Shown here: one piece after another, positions 41,803 to 50,555 of the stretch
Position numbering within the stretch: position 1 is the first letter of the stretch
How the letters are laid out: each line of letters starts with the position of its first letter
From: Mycolicibacterium vinylchloridicum
GTDB lineage: Bacteria; Actinomycetota; Actinomycetes; Mycobacteriales; Mycobacteriaceae
Length of the DNA stretch: 64,000 nt
Reading direction: 5' to 3'
Assembly: GCF_013404075.1 (NCBI RefSeq)
Contig: NZ_JACBJQ010000020.1
Span: 58,778-122,777, forward strand
The notes under the pieces: model-generated
Told to the model about the DNA's origin: nothing
The model's input: the letters and a program-made list of their open reading frames with translations, nothing else
Databases searched by the model: none
Made by a program: the position numbers and the translations under genes

Positions 41803-42922
41803 CGGTCCCCCTCGGTACGCTCAGCTCCCACTCGGTTCCACAGGAGTCGGTCGACAGTGTCGCGGTACCGCCCAGTGAATGCAGCCGTCCGACAATCGAC
41901 TTCGATATCCCCGCCCGGCCGTCGGCGGCGGCCTGCTCCAGCCGGCCTTCCGGGATGCCCACGCCGTCATCGCGAACGCTGACCGTGACGCTGTCGCCGA
42001 CGTCCTCGAGGAACACGAATGCGCTGGCACGTGGCCCGGCGTGGGCGACGACGTTGTCCAGCGCGTTGCCCACCGCCGCATCCAACTCGACGGCCACCGC
42101 CGAATCCAGCAGCACCGGCGTACCGGGCAGACTCAGCGACACCCGGTCGGATTCCCGGCGCGACAACAGCATCCGCACATCGACGGCACCCGAACTCTCC
42201 TCCGGCCCGACGCTCGAGATCAGCCGCCGCAGCGCACGTTCCTGCTCACCGGCCAGTTCCCCGAGCTCGATCGCCTCTCCACCCCACTCCGGTCCCTTCT
42301 TGGCCATCAGCGCCAAGACCTGAACGACACCGTCGTGCACCTGACGGGAGAGCCGCTCACGTTCCTCGAGTGCGGCCGAGAGGCGCACCGCGCGTTCCAG
42401 TTCGGCGTGCGCGCGCCGCGCGGTCTGCGCGGCCATACCGACCGCCAGACCCACCGCCAGCTCGATCACGATCGACGCATTGCGGCCCACATCGAGGTTG
42501 ACCTGGCCCTTCATCGTTGCTGCTGCGGCCATCACGGCCAGGCCGGCCGCCATCCCGCCGACCGGGCCGAGCAGGATCGCCGCCGAGATCGTCGCGTTGG
42601 TCGCCCACAACGTCGTCGGCAGCGACTGGTTGTCGGCCACCCACTGATCGGAGGCCACCAACTCGGTGGACAGCATCAGGGCCACCACGATCACGATCTC
42701 GGCGATCACCCATCCGGTCCGCCGGCCGAAGCCCTGCAGATACGCCGCCGCGCAGGCCAGCGTCCACGCACTGAGCACGCCGAAGAACACCCAGGCCAGC
42801 GCCGGTCGCTGGAGTTCACCGATCCGGGTGACGAAGAAATACCCGGCATAGACGTAACTGAGCAATCGGAACACCTGCGCCGCTCGCCACAGCGGTGCCG
42901 TCGGGTCCGCGCTGACCTGCAC
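41792..42922 (-). CDS. Sensor histidine kinase of the NarL-partner type
   Basis: A 376-residue membrane kinase. Five to six helices fill residues 15-165 with almost no periplasmic loop. Next come the HisKA_3 phospho-acceptor helix ERERLSRQVHDGVVQVLALMAKKG and a HATPase domain (LDAAVGNALDNVVAHAG, VSVRDDGVGIPEGRL, GISKSIVGRLHSLGGTATLSTDS). The signal is unknown but probably sensed in or near the membrane. GTG start. It is translationally coupled to the response regulator. Confidence 0.92.
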   Translation of the reverse strand: MQVSADPTAPLWRAAQVFRLLSYVYAGYFFVTRIGELQRPALAWVFFGVLSAWTLACAAAYLQGFGRRTGWVIAEIVIVVALMLSTELVASDQWVADNQSLPTTLWATNATISAAILLGPVGGMAAGLAVMAAAATMKGQVNLDVGRNASIVIELAVGLAVGMAAQTARRAHAELERAVRLSAALEERERLSRQVHDGVVQVLALMAKKGPEWGGEAIELGELAGEQERALRRLISSVGPEESSGAVDVRMLLSRRESDRVSLSLPGTPVLLDSAVAVELDAAVGNALDNVVAHAGPRASAFVFLEDVGDSVTVSVRDDGVGIPEGRLEQAAADGRAGISKSIVGRLHSLGGTATLSTDSCGTEWELSVPRGTDGG

Positions 42923-42928
42923 GCTGAG

Positions 42929-43696
42929 TTACATGACTTTCGACAGAAAGGCCTTGGTGCGGTCGTGCTGCGGGTTGCTCAGGACCTCGCGGGGCGGGCC
43001 GTTTTCGACGATCACCCCACCGTCCATGAACACCAACTCGTCGGCGACCTCGCGGGCGAAGCCCATCTCGTGGGTCACCACGATCATCGTCATGCCCTCG
43101 CTCGCCAGCTTTTTCATCACGCCCAGCACCTCGCCGACGAGTTCGGGGTCCAGCGCCGAGGTGGGCTCGTCGAACAGCATCAGCTTGGGATCCATCGCGA
43201 GCGCACGGGCGATGGCCACCCGCTGCTGCTGACCACCGGACAGCTGCGCCGGGTACGCGTCGGCCTTGTCCGACAGGCCGACCTGGGCGAGCAGGTCACG
43301 CGCCCGCTCGACGGCGGCGGCCTTCTTGACTCGCTTGACGTGCACCGGCGATTCGATGATGTTGGCCAGCGCCGTGCGATGCGGGAACAGGTTGAAATGC
43401 TGGAACACCATCCCGATATCGCGGCGTTGTTTGGCCGCGTCGCGCGGAGCCATCTCGTGGAGCTTGCCCCCGCGTTCCCGGTAGCCGATCAGCTCGCCGT
43501 CGACGTAAAGCCGTCCGGCACTGACGTTCTCGAGATGATTGATGCACCGCAGGAAGGTCGACTTCCCGGAACCCGACGGACCGACCAGTACCAGCACCTT
43601 GCCGGGGTCCACCGACAGCGTGACGCCTTTCAGTACCGACAGTGCGCCGAAGTCCTTGCACACTCGTTCGGCACGGACCATGGGTTCGCCTGTCAT
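42929..43696 (-). CDS. Polar amino-acid ABC transporter ATPase (GlnQ-like)
   Basis: A 255-residue ABC ATPase: Walker A GPSGSGKSTFLRCINHLE, Q-loop GMVFQHFNLFPHRTALANIIE, signature LSGGQQQRVAIARALA, Walker B LMLFDEPTSALDPE and switch VVTHEMGFARE, the exact pattern of GlnQ/HisP-type ATPases. It powers uptake of glutamine, glutamate or similar. It overlaps the permease gene by four bases. Confidence 0.94.
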   Translation of the reverse strand: MTGEPMVRAERVCKDFGALSVLKGVTLSVDPGKVLVLVGPSGSGKSTFLRCINHLENVSAGRLYVDGELIGYRERGGKLHEMAPRDAAKQRRDIGMVFQHFNLFPHRTALANIIESPVHVKRVKKAAAVERARDLLAQVGLSDKADAYPAQLSGGQQQRVAIARALAMDPKLMLFDEPTSALDPELVGEVLGVMKKLASEGMTMIVVTHEMGFAREVADELVFMDGGVIVENGPPREVLSNPQHDRTKAFLSKVM

Positions 43697-44613
43697 ACGT
43701 GTCCCGCCTCCGTACCGGTCTGTGCCTTGGCCAATGCCGCGAGCTGTTTGGAGGTCAACCTGCGAGAGATGCCGCGGGAGAAATACTTCTCGAGGTAGTA
43801 CTGCCCCACCATCAGCACGCTGGTGACCACCAGGTACCAGGTCGCGGCCACCATCAACAACGGCACCGGCTCGAAGATCCGGGCCGCGATCTCCCGGGAG
43901 GCGATGCTGTACAGGTCATACGAATAGGGCACGGCGGTGACCAGCGAGGTGGTCTTCAGCATGCTGATGACCTCGTTGCCGGTCGGCGGGATGATGACCC
44001 GCATCGCCTGTGGAAGCACGGTGCGGCGCATCGTCATTCCCCACGACATGCCCAGGGCGGTCGATGCCTCCGACTGCCCCTCGGGCACGGAAGTGATTCC
44101 GGCGCGGATGATCTCGGCCATGTAGGCGGCTTCGTTCAAGCCGAGACCGATCACCGCCAGCAGGAACGGTATCGACAGGTCCTGCAGATCGAGATGGAAG
44201 AAGGACGGGCCGAACGGGATGCCGAGCTGGATGTTCTGGTAGATCGTCGGGATCAGGCCCCAGAACACCAACTGCACGTACACCGGGGTGCCGCGGAAGA
44301 TCCACAGGAAAACCCATGCCACCCAACTGAATACCGGATTCGGCGACAGCCGCATCACCGACATGATCACGCCGAGCACGATGCCCAGCACCATCGCGTA
44401 GACGGTCAGCTGCAGCGTGTTGACCACGCCGAGCATGATGCGCTCGTTGAACAGGTATTCGCCGTACGTCGACCAGCCGTAGGCGGGGTTGGTGGCCGCG
44501 CCGTAGAGGAACAGCGCCGCCAGGACGATGATGACGGCCGCCCCCACCCACCGCCAGGGATGACGAAGTGGTACCGCGTTGATGGCAGATGGGGCCGACT
44601 CGTCGACACTCAT
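43693..44613 (-). CDS. Polar amino-acid ABC transporter permease (GlnP-like)
   Basis: A 306-residue HisM/GlnP-type permease: an N-terminal helix, then TLQLTVYAMVLGIVLGVIMSVMRLSPNPVFSWVAWVFLWIFRGTPVYVQLVF and the coupling motif EAAYMAEIIRAGITSVPEGQSEASTALGMSW. The C-terminal tail is cytoplasmic and charged. It lies 5 bp after the binding-protein gene. Confidence 0.93.
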   Translation of the reverse strand: MSVDESAPSAINAVPLRHPWRWVGAAVIIVLAALFLYGAATNPAYGWSTYGEYLFNERIMLGVVNTLQLTVYAMVLGIVLGVIMSVMRLSPNPVFSWVAWVFLWIFRGTPVYVQLVFWGLIPTIYQNIQLGIPFGPSFFHLDLQDLSIPFLLAVIGLGLNEAAYMAEIIRAGITSVPEGQSEASTALGMSWGMTMRRTVLPQAMRVIIPPTGNEVISMLKTTSLVTAVPYSYDLYSIASREIAARIFEPVPLLMVAATWYLVVTSVLMVGQYYLEKYFSRGISRRLTSKQLAALAKAQTGTEAGHV

Positions 44614-44618
44614 GAGGC

Positions 44619-45515
44619 TTAGTTGGTCCCCCCGTTGATGACCGGCTTGGTGATCATCCCGGCCTCGACGCCCCAGTTGCCTGCGATCGTCTTGTAGTCA
44701 CCGGTCTCGATGAGGTGCTCGAGCGCCTTCTGCAGCGACTGCGCCAACGGCGAACCCTTGGCGACCGGCCAGCCGTACGGAGCGGAGTCGAAGATCTCGC
44801 CTGCGGCCTCCAGCTTGCCGTTGCTCTGCTTGATGGCGTACGCGGTCACCGGCGAGTCCGCCGACATCGCGTCGGCCTGGCCGAGCACCACGGCGTTGGT
44901 GGCCGCGTCCTGGCCGTCGAACTTCAGGATCTCGATGGCGGGCTTACCGGCGTCGGTGCACGCCTTGCTCTTCTTGGGCAGCTCGTCGGTTTCCTCGGTG
45001 GTGGTCGCCTGCACGGCCACCTTCTTGCCGCACGCGTTGTTCGGGTCGATCGGTGAGCCAGGACGCTGGGCCCACATGATGCCCGCGTTGAAGTAGTCGA
45101 CGAAGTCGACCGACTCCTGGCGTTCCTTGGTATCGGTGAACGACGACATGCCGACGTTGAAGGTGCCCTGCTGGATCGACGGGATGATCTTGGCGAAGTC
45201 GGCCTCGCGATAGTCGGCGGTCAGCCCGAGCGTGGCGGCGATGGCGTTCATCAGGTCCACGTCGAAGCCGACGATCTTGCCGCTGGAATCCTTGAATTCG
45301 TTAGGCGCATAAGGGATGTTGACGCCGACCACCAGCTTGCCCGATTTCTTGATGTCGTCGGGAACGCCTGCCGCGATCTCCTCGACCTTCTGCGCCTTGG
45401 CGGCGGTGGTCGCGGTCGACGGACCCGAGCTCGTTTCGTTCTTGCTACTACAGCCAGACAGGGCCAGAGCGCCGGTCACGGCGAGCACTCCAGCAATGCG
45501 ACACCAGTTCTGCAC
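44619..45515 (-). CDS. Polar amino-acid-binding lipoprotein (GlnH-like)
   Basis: A 298-residue solute-binding lipoprotein. The signal VLAVTGALALSGC ends in a lipobox, and the mature part has the type II binding fold: KLVVGVNIPYAPNEFKDSSGKIVGFDVDLMNAIAATLG, ADFAKIIPSIQQGTFNVGMSSFTDTKERQESVDFVDYF and SDSPVTAYAIKQSNG-like. GTG at 45515 follows AAAGAGG. The frame extends to 45665, but those 50 residues look non-coding and would bury the signal peptide. First gene of the transporter operon. Confidence 0.93.
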   Translation of the reverse strand: MQNWCRIAGVLAVTGALALSGCSSKNETSSGPSTATTAAKAQKVEEIAAGVPDDIKKSGKLVVGVNIPYAPNEFKDSSGKIVGFDVDLMNAIAATLGLTADYREADFAKIIPSIQQGTFNVGMSSFTDTKERQESVDFVDYFNAGIMWAQRPGSPIDPNNACGKKVAVQATTTEETDELPKKSKACTDAGKPAIEILKFDGQDAATNAVVLGQADAMSADSPVTAYAIKQSNGKLEAAGEIFDSAPYGWPVAKGSPLAQSLQKALEHLIETGDYKTIAGNWGVEAGMITKPVINGGTN

Positions 45516-45721
45516 GGTTGCCTCTTTCTCTCGACTGCATCCGGGCTCCCGCCCGAAACTAATGGCGTGGTTCAGGTTTTGTACTTCCGGTAACGGAACA
45601 GTAGTAGAGGTGTAACCATCCGGCAGCAGAACCACCGGCGCGGAAACCTGACGTGCACACTTCACCCGGTGAACTGCTCAAATACCGCAAGTCGCCAAGT
45701 CGCTGTGAAACACTTTGTGTC

Positions 45722-46279
45722 ATGACAACTACCTCTGCCCCGCCGCTGTTGCCGCACTTGTGGAAGTCGGTTCTGCTGTCGGGAGTTCTGGCACTCGCCC
45801 TCGGCGTCCTGGTACTCGTCTGGCCCGCGAAGACCATCCTGGTCGCGGCGATCTTCTTCGGCGCCTACCTTCTGGTGACGGGTATCTCGCAGGTATTCCA
45901 CGCCTTCACCCTGCATGTGTCCGCAGGCGGGCGGGTCTTGCTGTTCATCAGCGGTGCCGCCGCCCTGATTCTGGCGGTGATGTGCTTCCGCAGCCTGCAG
46001 AACTCCATTCTGCTGCTGGCGATCTGGATCGGAATCGGCTTCATCTTCCGCGGCATGGCCACCGCGGTCTCGGCGATCAGCGATCCCGACACCCCCGGCC
46101 GCGGTTGGGAGATCTTCGTGGGCGCCATCAGCCTGCTTGCGGGCATCGTGGTGCTGGCGTCGCCGTTCGAGTCGCTGGCCACGCTGACCCTCGTGGTGGG
46201 CATCTGGCTGATCGTGATCGGCGTCTTCGAGATCGTGGCGTCGTTCGGGGTCCGCAAGGCGTCGCAGAACCTCCAATAA
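45722..46279 (+). CDS. HdeD-family (DUF308) membrane protein, Rv1624c-like
   Basis: A 185-residue membrane protein of six helices in three pairs: VLLSGVLALALGVLVLVWPAKTILVAAIFFGAYLLVTGISQ is the canonical HdeD/DUF308 repeat. HdeD is an acid-stress membrane protein in enterobacteria; its role here is unknown. Its place directly before cydA matches Rv1624c. ATG 45722 is preferred to 45653, whose extra residues are atypical. Confidence 0.87.
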   Translation: MTTTSAPPLLPHLWKSVLLSGVLALALGVLVLVWPAKTILVAAIFFGAYLLVTGISQVFHAFTLHVSAGGRVLLFISGAAALILAVMCFRSLQNSILLLAIWIGIGFIFRGMATAVSAISDPDTPGRGWEIFVGAISLLAGIVVLASPFESLATLTLVVGIWLIVIGVFEIVASFGVRKASQNLQ

Positions 46280-46313
46280 AGGCCGAAAGCCCCTAGCGCG
46301 AGCGGCGCGGATT

Positions 46314-46334
46314 CCTACTACACTCTGTCGTAGG
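46314..46334 (+). promoter_or_regulatory. Dyad overlapping the cydA -10 region
   Basis: CCTACTACA-CTC-TGTCGTAGG pairs at 8 of 9 positions and contains TACACT, a good TAnnnT -10 box. It is 40 bp upstream of the cydA ATG. The TACTACA half resembles BlaI/CopY-type operators. Confidence 0.5.
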
Positions 46335-46373
46335 TAGGCGATCCGCGCCTTTCGCGTGCTTGGAGAGTTCGGT

Positions 46374-47822
46374 ATGAGTGCTCTTGACGTGTCCCGATGG
46401 CAATTCGGAATCACGACCGTCTACCACTTCATCTTCGTCCCGCTGACGATCGGGCTGGCGCCGCTGATCGCCGTCATGCAGACGATCTGGGTGGTGACCG
46501 ACAACCCGGCGTGGTACCGCATGACGAAGTTCTTCGGGAAGATCTTCCTGATCAACTTCGCGATCGGCGTCGCGACCGGCATCGTGCAGGAATTCCAGTT
46601 CGGCATGAACTGGAGCGAGTACTCCCGGTTCGTCGGCGACGTCTTCGGCGCACCGCTTGCGCTCGAAGGCCTGGTCGCCTTCTTCCTCGAGTCGACGTTT
46701 ATCGGGCTGTGGATCTTCGGCTGGACCCGGCTCCCCCGGTGGCTGCACCTGACCTCGATCTGGCTGGTGGCGATCGCGGTCAATCTGTCGGCGTTCTTCA
46801 TCATCACGGCGAATTCGTTCATGCAGCATCCAGTGGGCACCCGGTACAACCCGGCGACCGGTCGCGCCGAGCTGCAGAGCATCACCGAGTTGTTCACCAA
46901 CAACACCGGGGTGGCGGCCTTCTGGCACGCGGTGGCGGCGTCGTTCCTCGTTGCCGCGACGTTCGTGGCGACGGTCTGCGCGTGGTGGATGGTGCGCAGC
47001 AAGGGCGCCCCGGACGCCTCTGCCCTGTATCGACCCGGCGCGATCCTGGGCTCGCTGGTGGCGTTGGCTGCTTGCGCCGCTTTGTTTTTCACCGGCGACA
47101 TCCAGGGCAAGCTGATGTTCCACCAGCAGCCGATGAAGATGGCTGCCGCGGAATCGTTGTGTCACACCGAAACCGATCCAGGCTTTTCGGTCCTGACCGT
47201 GGGAACGCACAACAACTGCGACAGCATCACCCGGGTCATCGAGGTGCCCTACGTATTGCCGTTCCTGGCCGAGGGCAAGTTCAGCGGCGTCACGCTGGAA
47301 GGCACCAACGACCTCCAGAAGCAATACGAGCAGAAGTTCGGCCCGGAGTGGTATGTGCCGAACCTGTTCGTCACCTATTGGTCTTTCCGCGCCATGATCG
47401 GCCTGCTGGCGTTTCCACTGCTGTTCGCGCTGGCCACGTTGTGGCTGACCCGCGGCGGCCGGGTGCCCGGCGGCCGGTGGTATTCCCAGTTCGCCCTCTG
47501 GACGCTGCCGACGCCGTTCCTGGCGTCCATCGCCGGCTGGGTGTTCACCGAGATGGGCCGCCAGCCGTGGGTGGTCGCACCCAATCCCGATGGTGATCAA
47601 CTGGTTCGGCTGACTGTCCGTGAAGGGGTGTCCCTGCACGGACCCGGCCTGGTCTGGGTGTCGCTGATCTCGTTCACGTTGCTCTACGCGGTGCTCGCAG
47701 TGATCTGGTTCTACCTTGTGCGCCGCTACGTCACGGCCGGACCGCTGGAACACGACTCCGAACCCGCACCACCCAAGCCGCCCGGTGACGACGAGGTCGC
47801 GCCTCTGTCGTTCGCCTACTGA
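46374..47822 (+). CDS. cydA: Cytochrome bd oxidase subunit I
   Basis: Subunit I of the bd-type menaquinol oxidase, 482 residues, membrane. It carries all hemes: the axial His in TTVYHFIFVPLTIG (about residue 19), the second His in the helix around GNN-less VAAFWHAVAAS, the b558 Met in the mid region, and the conserved GRQPW in the quinol-binding part (TEMGRQPWVVAPN). The C terminus EVAPLSFAY is the mycobacterial form. The Q-loop is short. ATG 46374 follows GGAGAG; the frame from 46356 adds only six residues. First gene of cydABDC, used under low oxygen and respiratory inhibition. Confidence 0.97.
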   Translation: MSALDVSRWQFGITTVYHFIFVPLTIGLAPLIAVMQTIWVVTDNPAWYRMTKFFGKIFLINFAIGVATGIVQEFQFGMNWSEYSRFVGDVFGAPLALEGLVAFFLESTFIGLWIFGWTRLPRWLHLTSIWLVAIAVNLSAFFIITANSFMQHPVGTRYNPATGRAELQSITELFTNNTGVAAFWHAVAASFLVAATFVATVCAWWMVRSKGAPDASALYRPGAILGSLVALAACAALFFTGDIQGKLMFHQQPMKMAAAESLCHTETDPGFSVLTVGTHNNCDSITRVIEVPYVLPFLAEGKFSGVTLEGTNDLQKQYEQKFGPEWYVPNLFVTYWSFRAMIGLLAFPLLFALATLWLTRGGRVPGGRWYSQFALWTLPTPFLASIAGWVFTEMGRQPWVVAPNPDGDQLVRLTVREGVSLHGPGLVWVSLISFTLLYAVLAVIWFYLVRRYVTAGPLEHDSEPAPPKPPGDDEVAPLSFAY

Positions 47823-47844
47823 GCCGAAGGACAGGAGTTACATC

Positions 47845-48888
47845 ATGGGACTGCAACAGTTCTGGTTCATCATCGTGGCGGTGCTGTTCCTCGGCTTCTT
47901 CGTCCTGGAAGGATTCGACTTCGGCGTCGGCATGGTGATGACGTGGCTCGGCCGGCTCGGCAAGGACGATGCCGAGGCGCACCGACGGGCCGTGCTGAAC
48001 ACCATCGGCCCGGTGTGGGACGGCAACGAGGTGTGGCTGATCACCGCGGGCGGCGCCATGTTCGCCGCGTTCCCGCACTGGTATGCCACGGTGTTCTCGA
48101 CGCTCTACCTGCCGCTGCTGGTGATCCTGCTGTCGATGATCGCGCGCATCGTGGCCATCGAATGGCGGGGCAAGATCGACGATCCGAAGTGGCGCCGGTG
48201 GTGCGATATCGGGATCGCGGTCGGCTCATGGCTGCCGGCGATCCTGTGGGGTGTGGCATTCGCGATTCTCGTCAACGGTCTGCCGGTCGGCCCGGACAAG
48301 AACGTCGTGGGGCTCTCGGTCACCGATGTGCTGAACCCCTACACCCTGCTGGGTGGGCTGGCCACCTGCGCGCTGTTCTTGTTCCACGGCGCGGTGTTCC
48401 TCGCCCTGAAGTCCGGTGGTGCGGTGCGCACCGACGCGATCGGATTGGCGCGCAAGCTCAGTGTGCCCGCGACGGTCCTGGTAGCCGCGTTCGGCCTGTG
48501 GACCCAACTGGCGCACGGGAAGCCGTGGACGTGGGTGGTGCTGGCGTTGGCCGTGGTGGCCCAGCTGGCCGCCGTCGCGGCCGCCTGGGGTGTCCGCGAA
48601 GGATGGGCATTCCTGGCGACGACGATCGTCGTCGCTGCGGTGGTGAGCCTGCTGTTCGGGTCGCTGTATCCGAACCTGGTGCCGTCGACGATCGACCCGG
48701 CCTACGACCTGACCATCGTCAACGGCTCCTCGAGCCCGTATACCTTGAAGGTGATGACATGGGCCGCACTGATATTCACTCCGATCGTCCTGGTCTACCA
48801 GGCCTGGACGTACTGGATCTTCCGTAACCGGATCTTCGCCGAGTCGATCCCCAAGTCGATCGGTCTACCGCGCAGGCGCGTGTCCTGA
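47845..48888 (+). CDS. cydB: Cytochrome bd oxidase subunit II
   Basis: Subunit II of the bd oxidase, 347 residues with about eight helices: WFIIVAVLFLGFFVLEGFDFGVGM at the N terminus and NTIGPVWDGNEVWLITAGGAMFAAFPHWYATVFSTLYLPL are the hallmark sequences. It binds no heme itself but pairs with CydA. ATG 47845 has AGGAG upstream and lies 22 bp after the cydA stop. Confidence 0.97.
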   Translation: MGLQQFWFIIVAVLFLGFFVLEGFDFGVGMVMTWLGRLGKDDAEAHRRAVLNTIGPVWDGNEVWLITAGGAMFAAFPHWYATVFSTLYLPLLVILLSMIARIVAIEWRGKIDDPKWRRWCDIGIAVGSWLPAILWGVAFAILVNGLPVGPDKNVVGLSVTDVLNPYTLLGGLATCALFLFHGAVFLALKSGGAVRTDAIGLARKLSVPATVLVAAFGLWTQLAHGKPWTWVVLALAVVAQLAAVAAAWGVREGWAFLATTIVVAAVVSLLFGSLYPNLVPSTIDPAYDLTIVNGSSSPYTLKVMTWAALIFTPIVLVYQAWTYWIFRNRIFAESIPKSIGLPRRRVS

Positions 48889-48950
48889 GCGCCGGCGGCC
48901 CGCGCCGGACCGGCCCACTGGACCCACGTCTGTGGCGGGCCTCGTCGGCG

Positions 48951-50555
48951 GTGCGCCGCTATCTGGTCGCGACGGTCGCATGCGGGACGGTGATCTCCGG
49001 CTGCGCGATCGCCGGCGCGGTCGTCCTCGGCCATCTGGTGGCCGGGGTCGTCACCGATCCGGCCACGCGCAGCATCGGGTACTGGCGCGCCGATCTGATG
49101 ATCCTGGCGGGGTTGTGGCTGCTGCGGACGCTGGTGCAGTGGCTGCAGGGCCGTTTGGGCCAACGCGGTTCCAGCGCGGCGATCGCCGATCTCGGTGGCC
49201 AGGTGCTGCGGGCGGTCACCGCCGTGGCACCCGGCGCGGACGCCACCCGCCGCGATGACGCCGCAACGGTGATCACCAGCGGGCTCGACGGGCTGCGGCC
49301 GTATTTCACCTCCTACCTTCCCGCGTTGTTCCTGGCCGCAATCCTCACCCCGGCCACCGTTGTGGTCATCGCGTTCAACGACATCCAGTCCGCGGTCATC
49401 GTGCTCGTCGCGTTGCCGCTGATCCCGATCTTCATGGTGCTCATCGGGCTGGCCACCGCAGAGCGGTCGGCGGCCGCACTGGAAGCGATGACCACGCTGC
49501 AGGCCCGGCTGATGGACCTCATCGCGGGCATACCCACGCTGCGTGCACTCGGCCGCGCCGACGGCCCGGCCGACCGCATCGCCAAACTCAGTGCGGCCCA
49601 TCGCCGATCGGCGATGGCCACCCTGCGGATCGCGTTCCTCTCGGCGCTCGTTCTGGAGCTCATCGCCACACTGGGCGTCGCGCTCGTCGCGGTCAGCATC
49701 GGTTTGCGGCTGGTGTTCGGCGAGATGAGCCTGGCGGCCGGGCTGACCGTGCTGCTGTTGGCACCCGATGTGTTCTGGCCGCTGCGCCGCGTCGGCGTCG
49801 AGTTCCACGCCGCACAGAACGGAAAGGCCGCCGCCGACAAGGCGTTCGCGTTGATCGAGCAGTCCCCCGATCCGCCGTCCGGCACCCGCACCGTCGAGGC
49901 CGCCGGCGCGACGATCGTGCTCGACGGGCTGTCTGTGGCCGGCCGGGACGGACTGTCGCCGCACCAGTTGTCGGGCCGGCTGCGTCCGGGCGAAGTCACC
50001 GTGCTGACCGGCGGCAACGGCGCGGGCAAGACCACCACGCTGCTCACGATCGCCGGACTGGTCACCCCGACGCGGGGCAGCGTCACGGTCGACGGCGTCG
50101 ATGTCGACGACCTGGAACGCACCGCGTGGTGGCGGCAGCTGGCCTGGCTGGCCCAGCGCCCGGTGATCATCCCCGGCACCATCGCCGAGAACCTGACCCT
50201 GTTCGGTCCACTGTCGGATCTACAAAGCGCCTGTCACACATCGGGTTTCGCTGCGGTCCTTGAATCATTACCCGACGGCATGGACACCGTGCTGGGCCGC
50301 GGCGGGTTCGGGCTGTCGCTCGGCCAACGCCAGCGACTGGGACTGGCCCGCGCACTGGGCTCTGCTGCCCCCGTCCTGTTGCTCGACGAACCCACCTCAC
50401 ACCTGGATGAGGTGACGGAACACACTGTGCTGCAGGCAATCCAGCGGCGGGCGACCGAAGGGGCCACCGTCGTGCTGGTCGCCCATCGCGACACTGTGGT
50501 GCGGATTGCCGATCACGTCATCGCGGTGGAGGCCGCGCATCATGCCGGCGTTTGA
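48951..50555 (+). CDS. cydD: ABC exporter CydD, required for bd oxidase assembly
   Basis: One half of the CydDC heterodimeric ABC exporter (glutathione/cysteine or heme-related transport), needed to assemble cytochrome bd. The transmembrane half covers about 1-300 (LDLIAGIPTLRALGRADGPADRI intracellular-loop motif). The ATPase has Walker A GGNGAGKTTTLLTI, signature LSLGQRQRLGLARAL, Walker B VLLLDEPTSHLDE and switch VLVAHRD. From GTG 48951 it is 534 residues. The frame stays open upstream to the cydB stop and encodes PLDPRLWRASSAVRR, which looks like genuine CydD, yet it contains no ATG, GTG or TTG; a CTG at 48885 is the only near-start. Confidence 0.92.
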   Translation: MRRYLVATVACGTVISGCAIAGAVVLGHLVAGVVTDPATRSIGYWRADLMILAGLWLLRTLVQWLQGRLGQRGSSAAIADLGGQVLRAVTAVAPGADATRRDDAATVITSGLDGLRPYFTSYLPALFLAAILTPATVVVIAFNDIQSAVIVLVALPLIPIFMVLIGLATAERSAAALEAMTTLQARLMDLIAGIPTLRALGRADGPADRIAKLSAAHRRSAMATLRIAFLSALVLELIATLGVALVAVSIGLRLVFGEMSLAAGLTVLLLAPDVFWPLRRVGVEFHAAQNGKAAADKAFALIEQSPDPPSGTRTVEAAGATIVLDGLSVAGRDGLSPHQLSGRLRPGEVTVLTGGNGAGKTTTLLTIAGLVTPTRGSVTVDGVDVDDLERTAWWRQLAWLAQRPVIIPGTIAENLTLFGPLSDLQSACHTSGFAAVLESLPDGMDTVLGRGGFGLSLGQRQRLGLARALGSAAPVLLLDEPTSHLDEVTEHTVLQAIQRRATEGATVVLVAHRDTVVRIADHVIAVEAAHHAGV

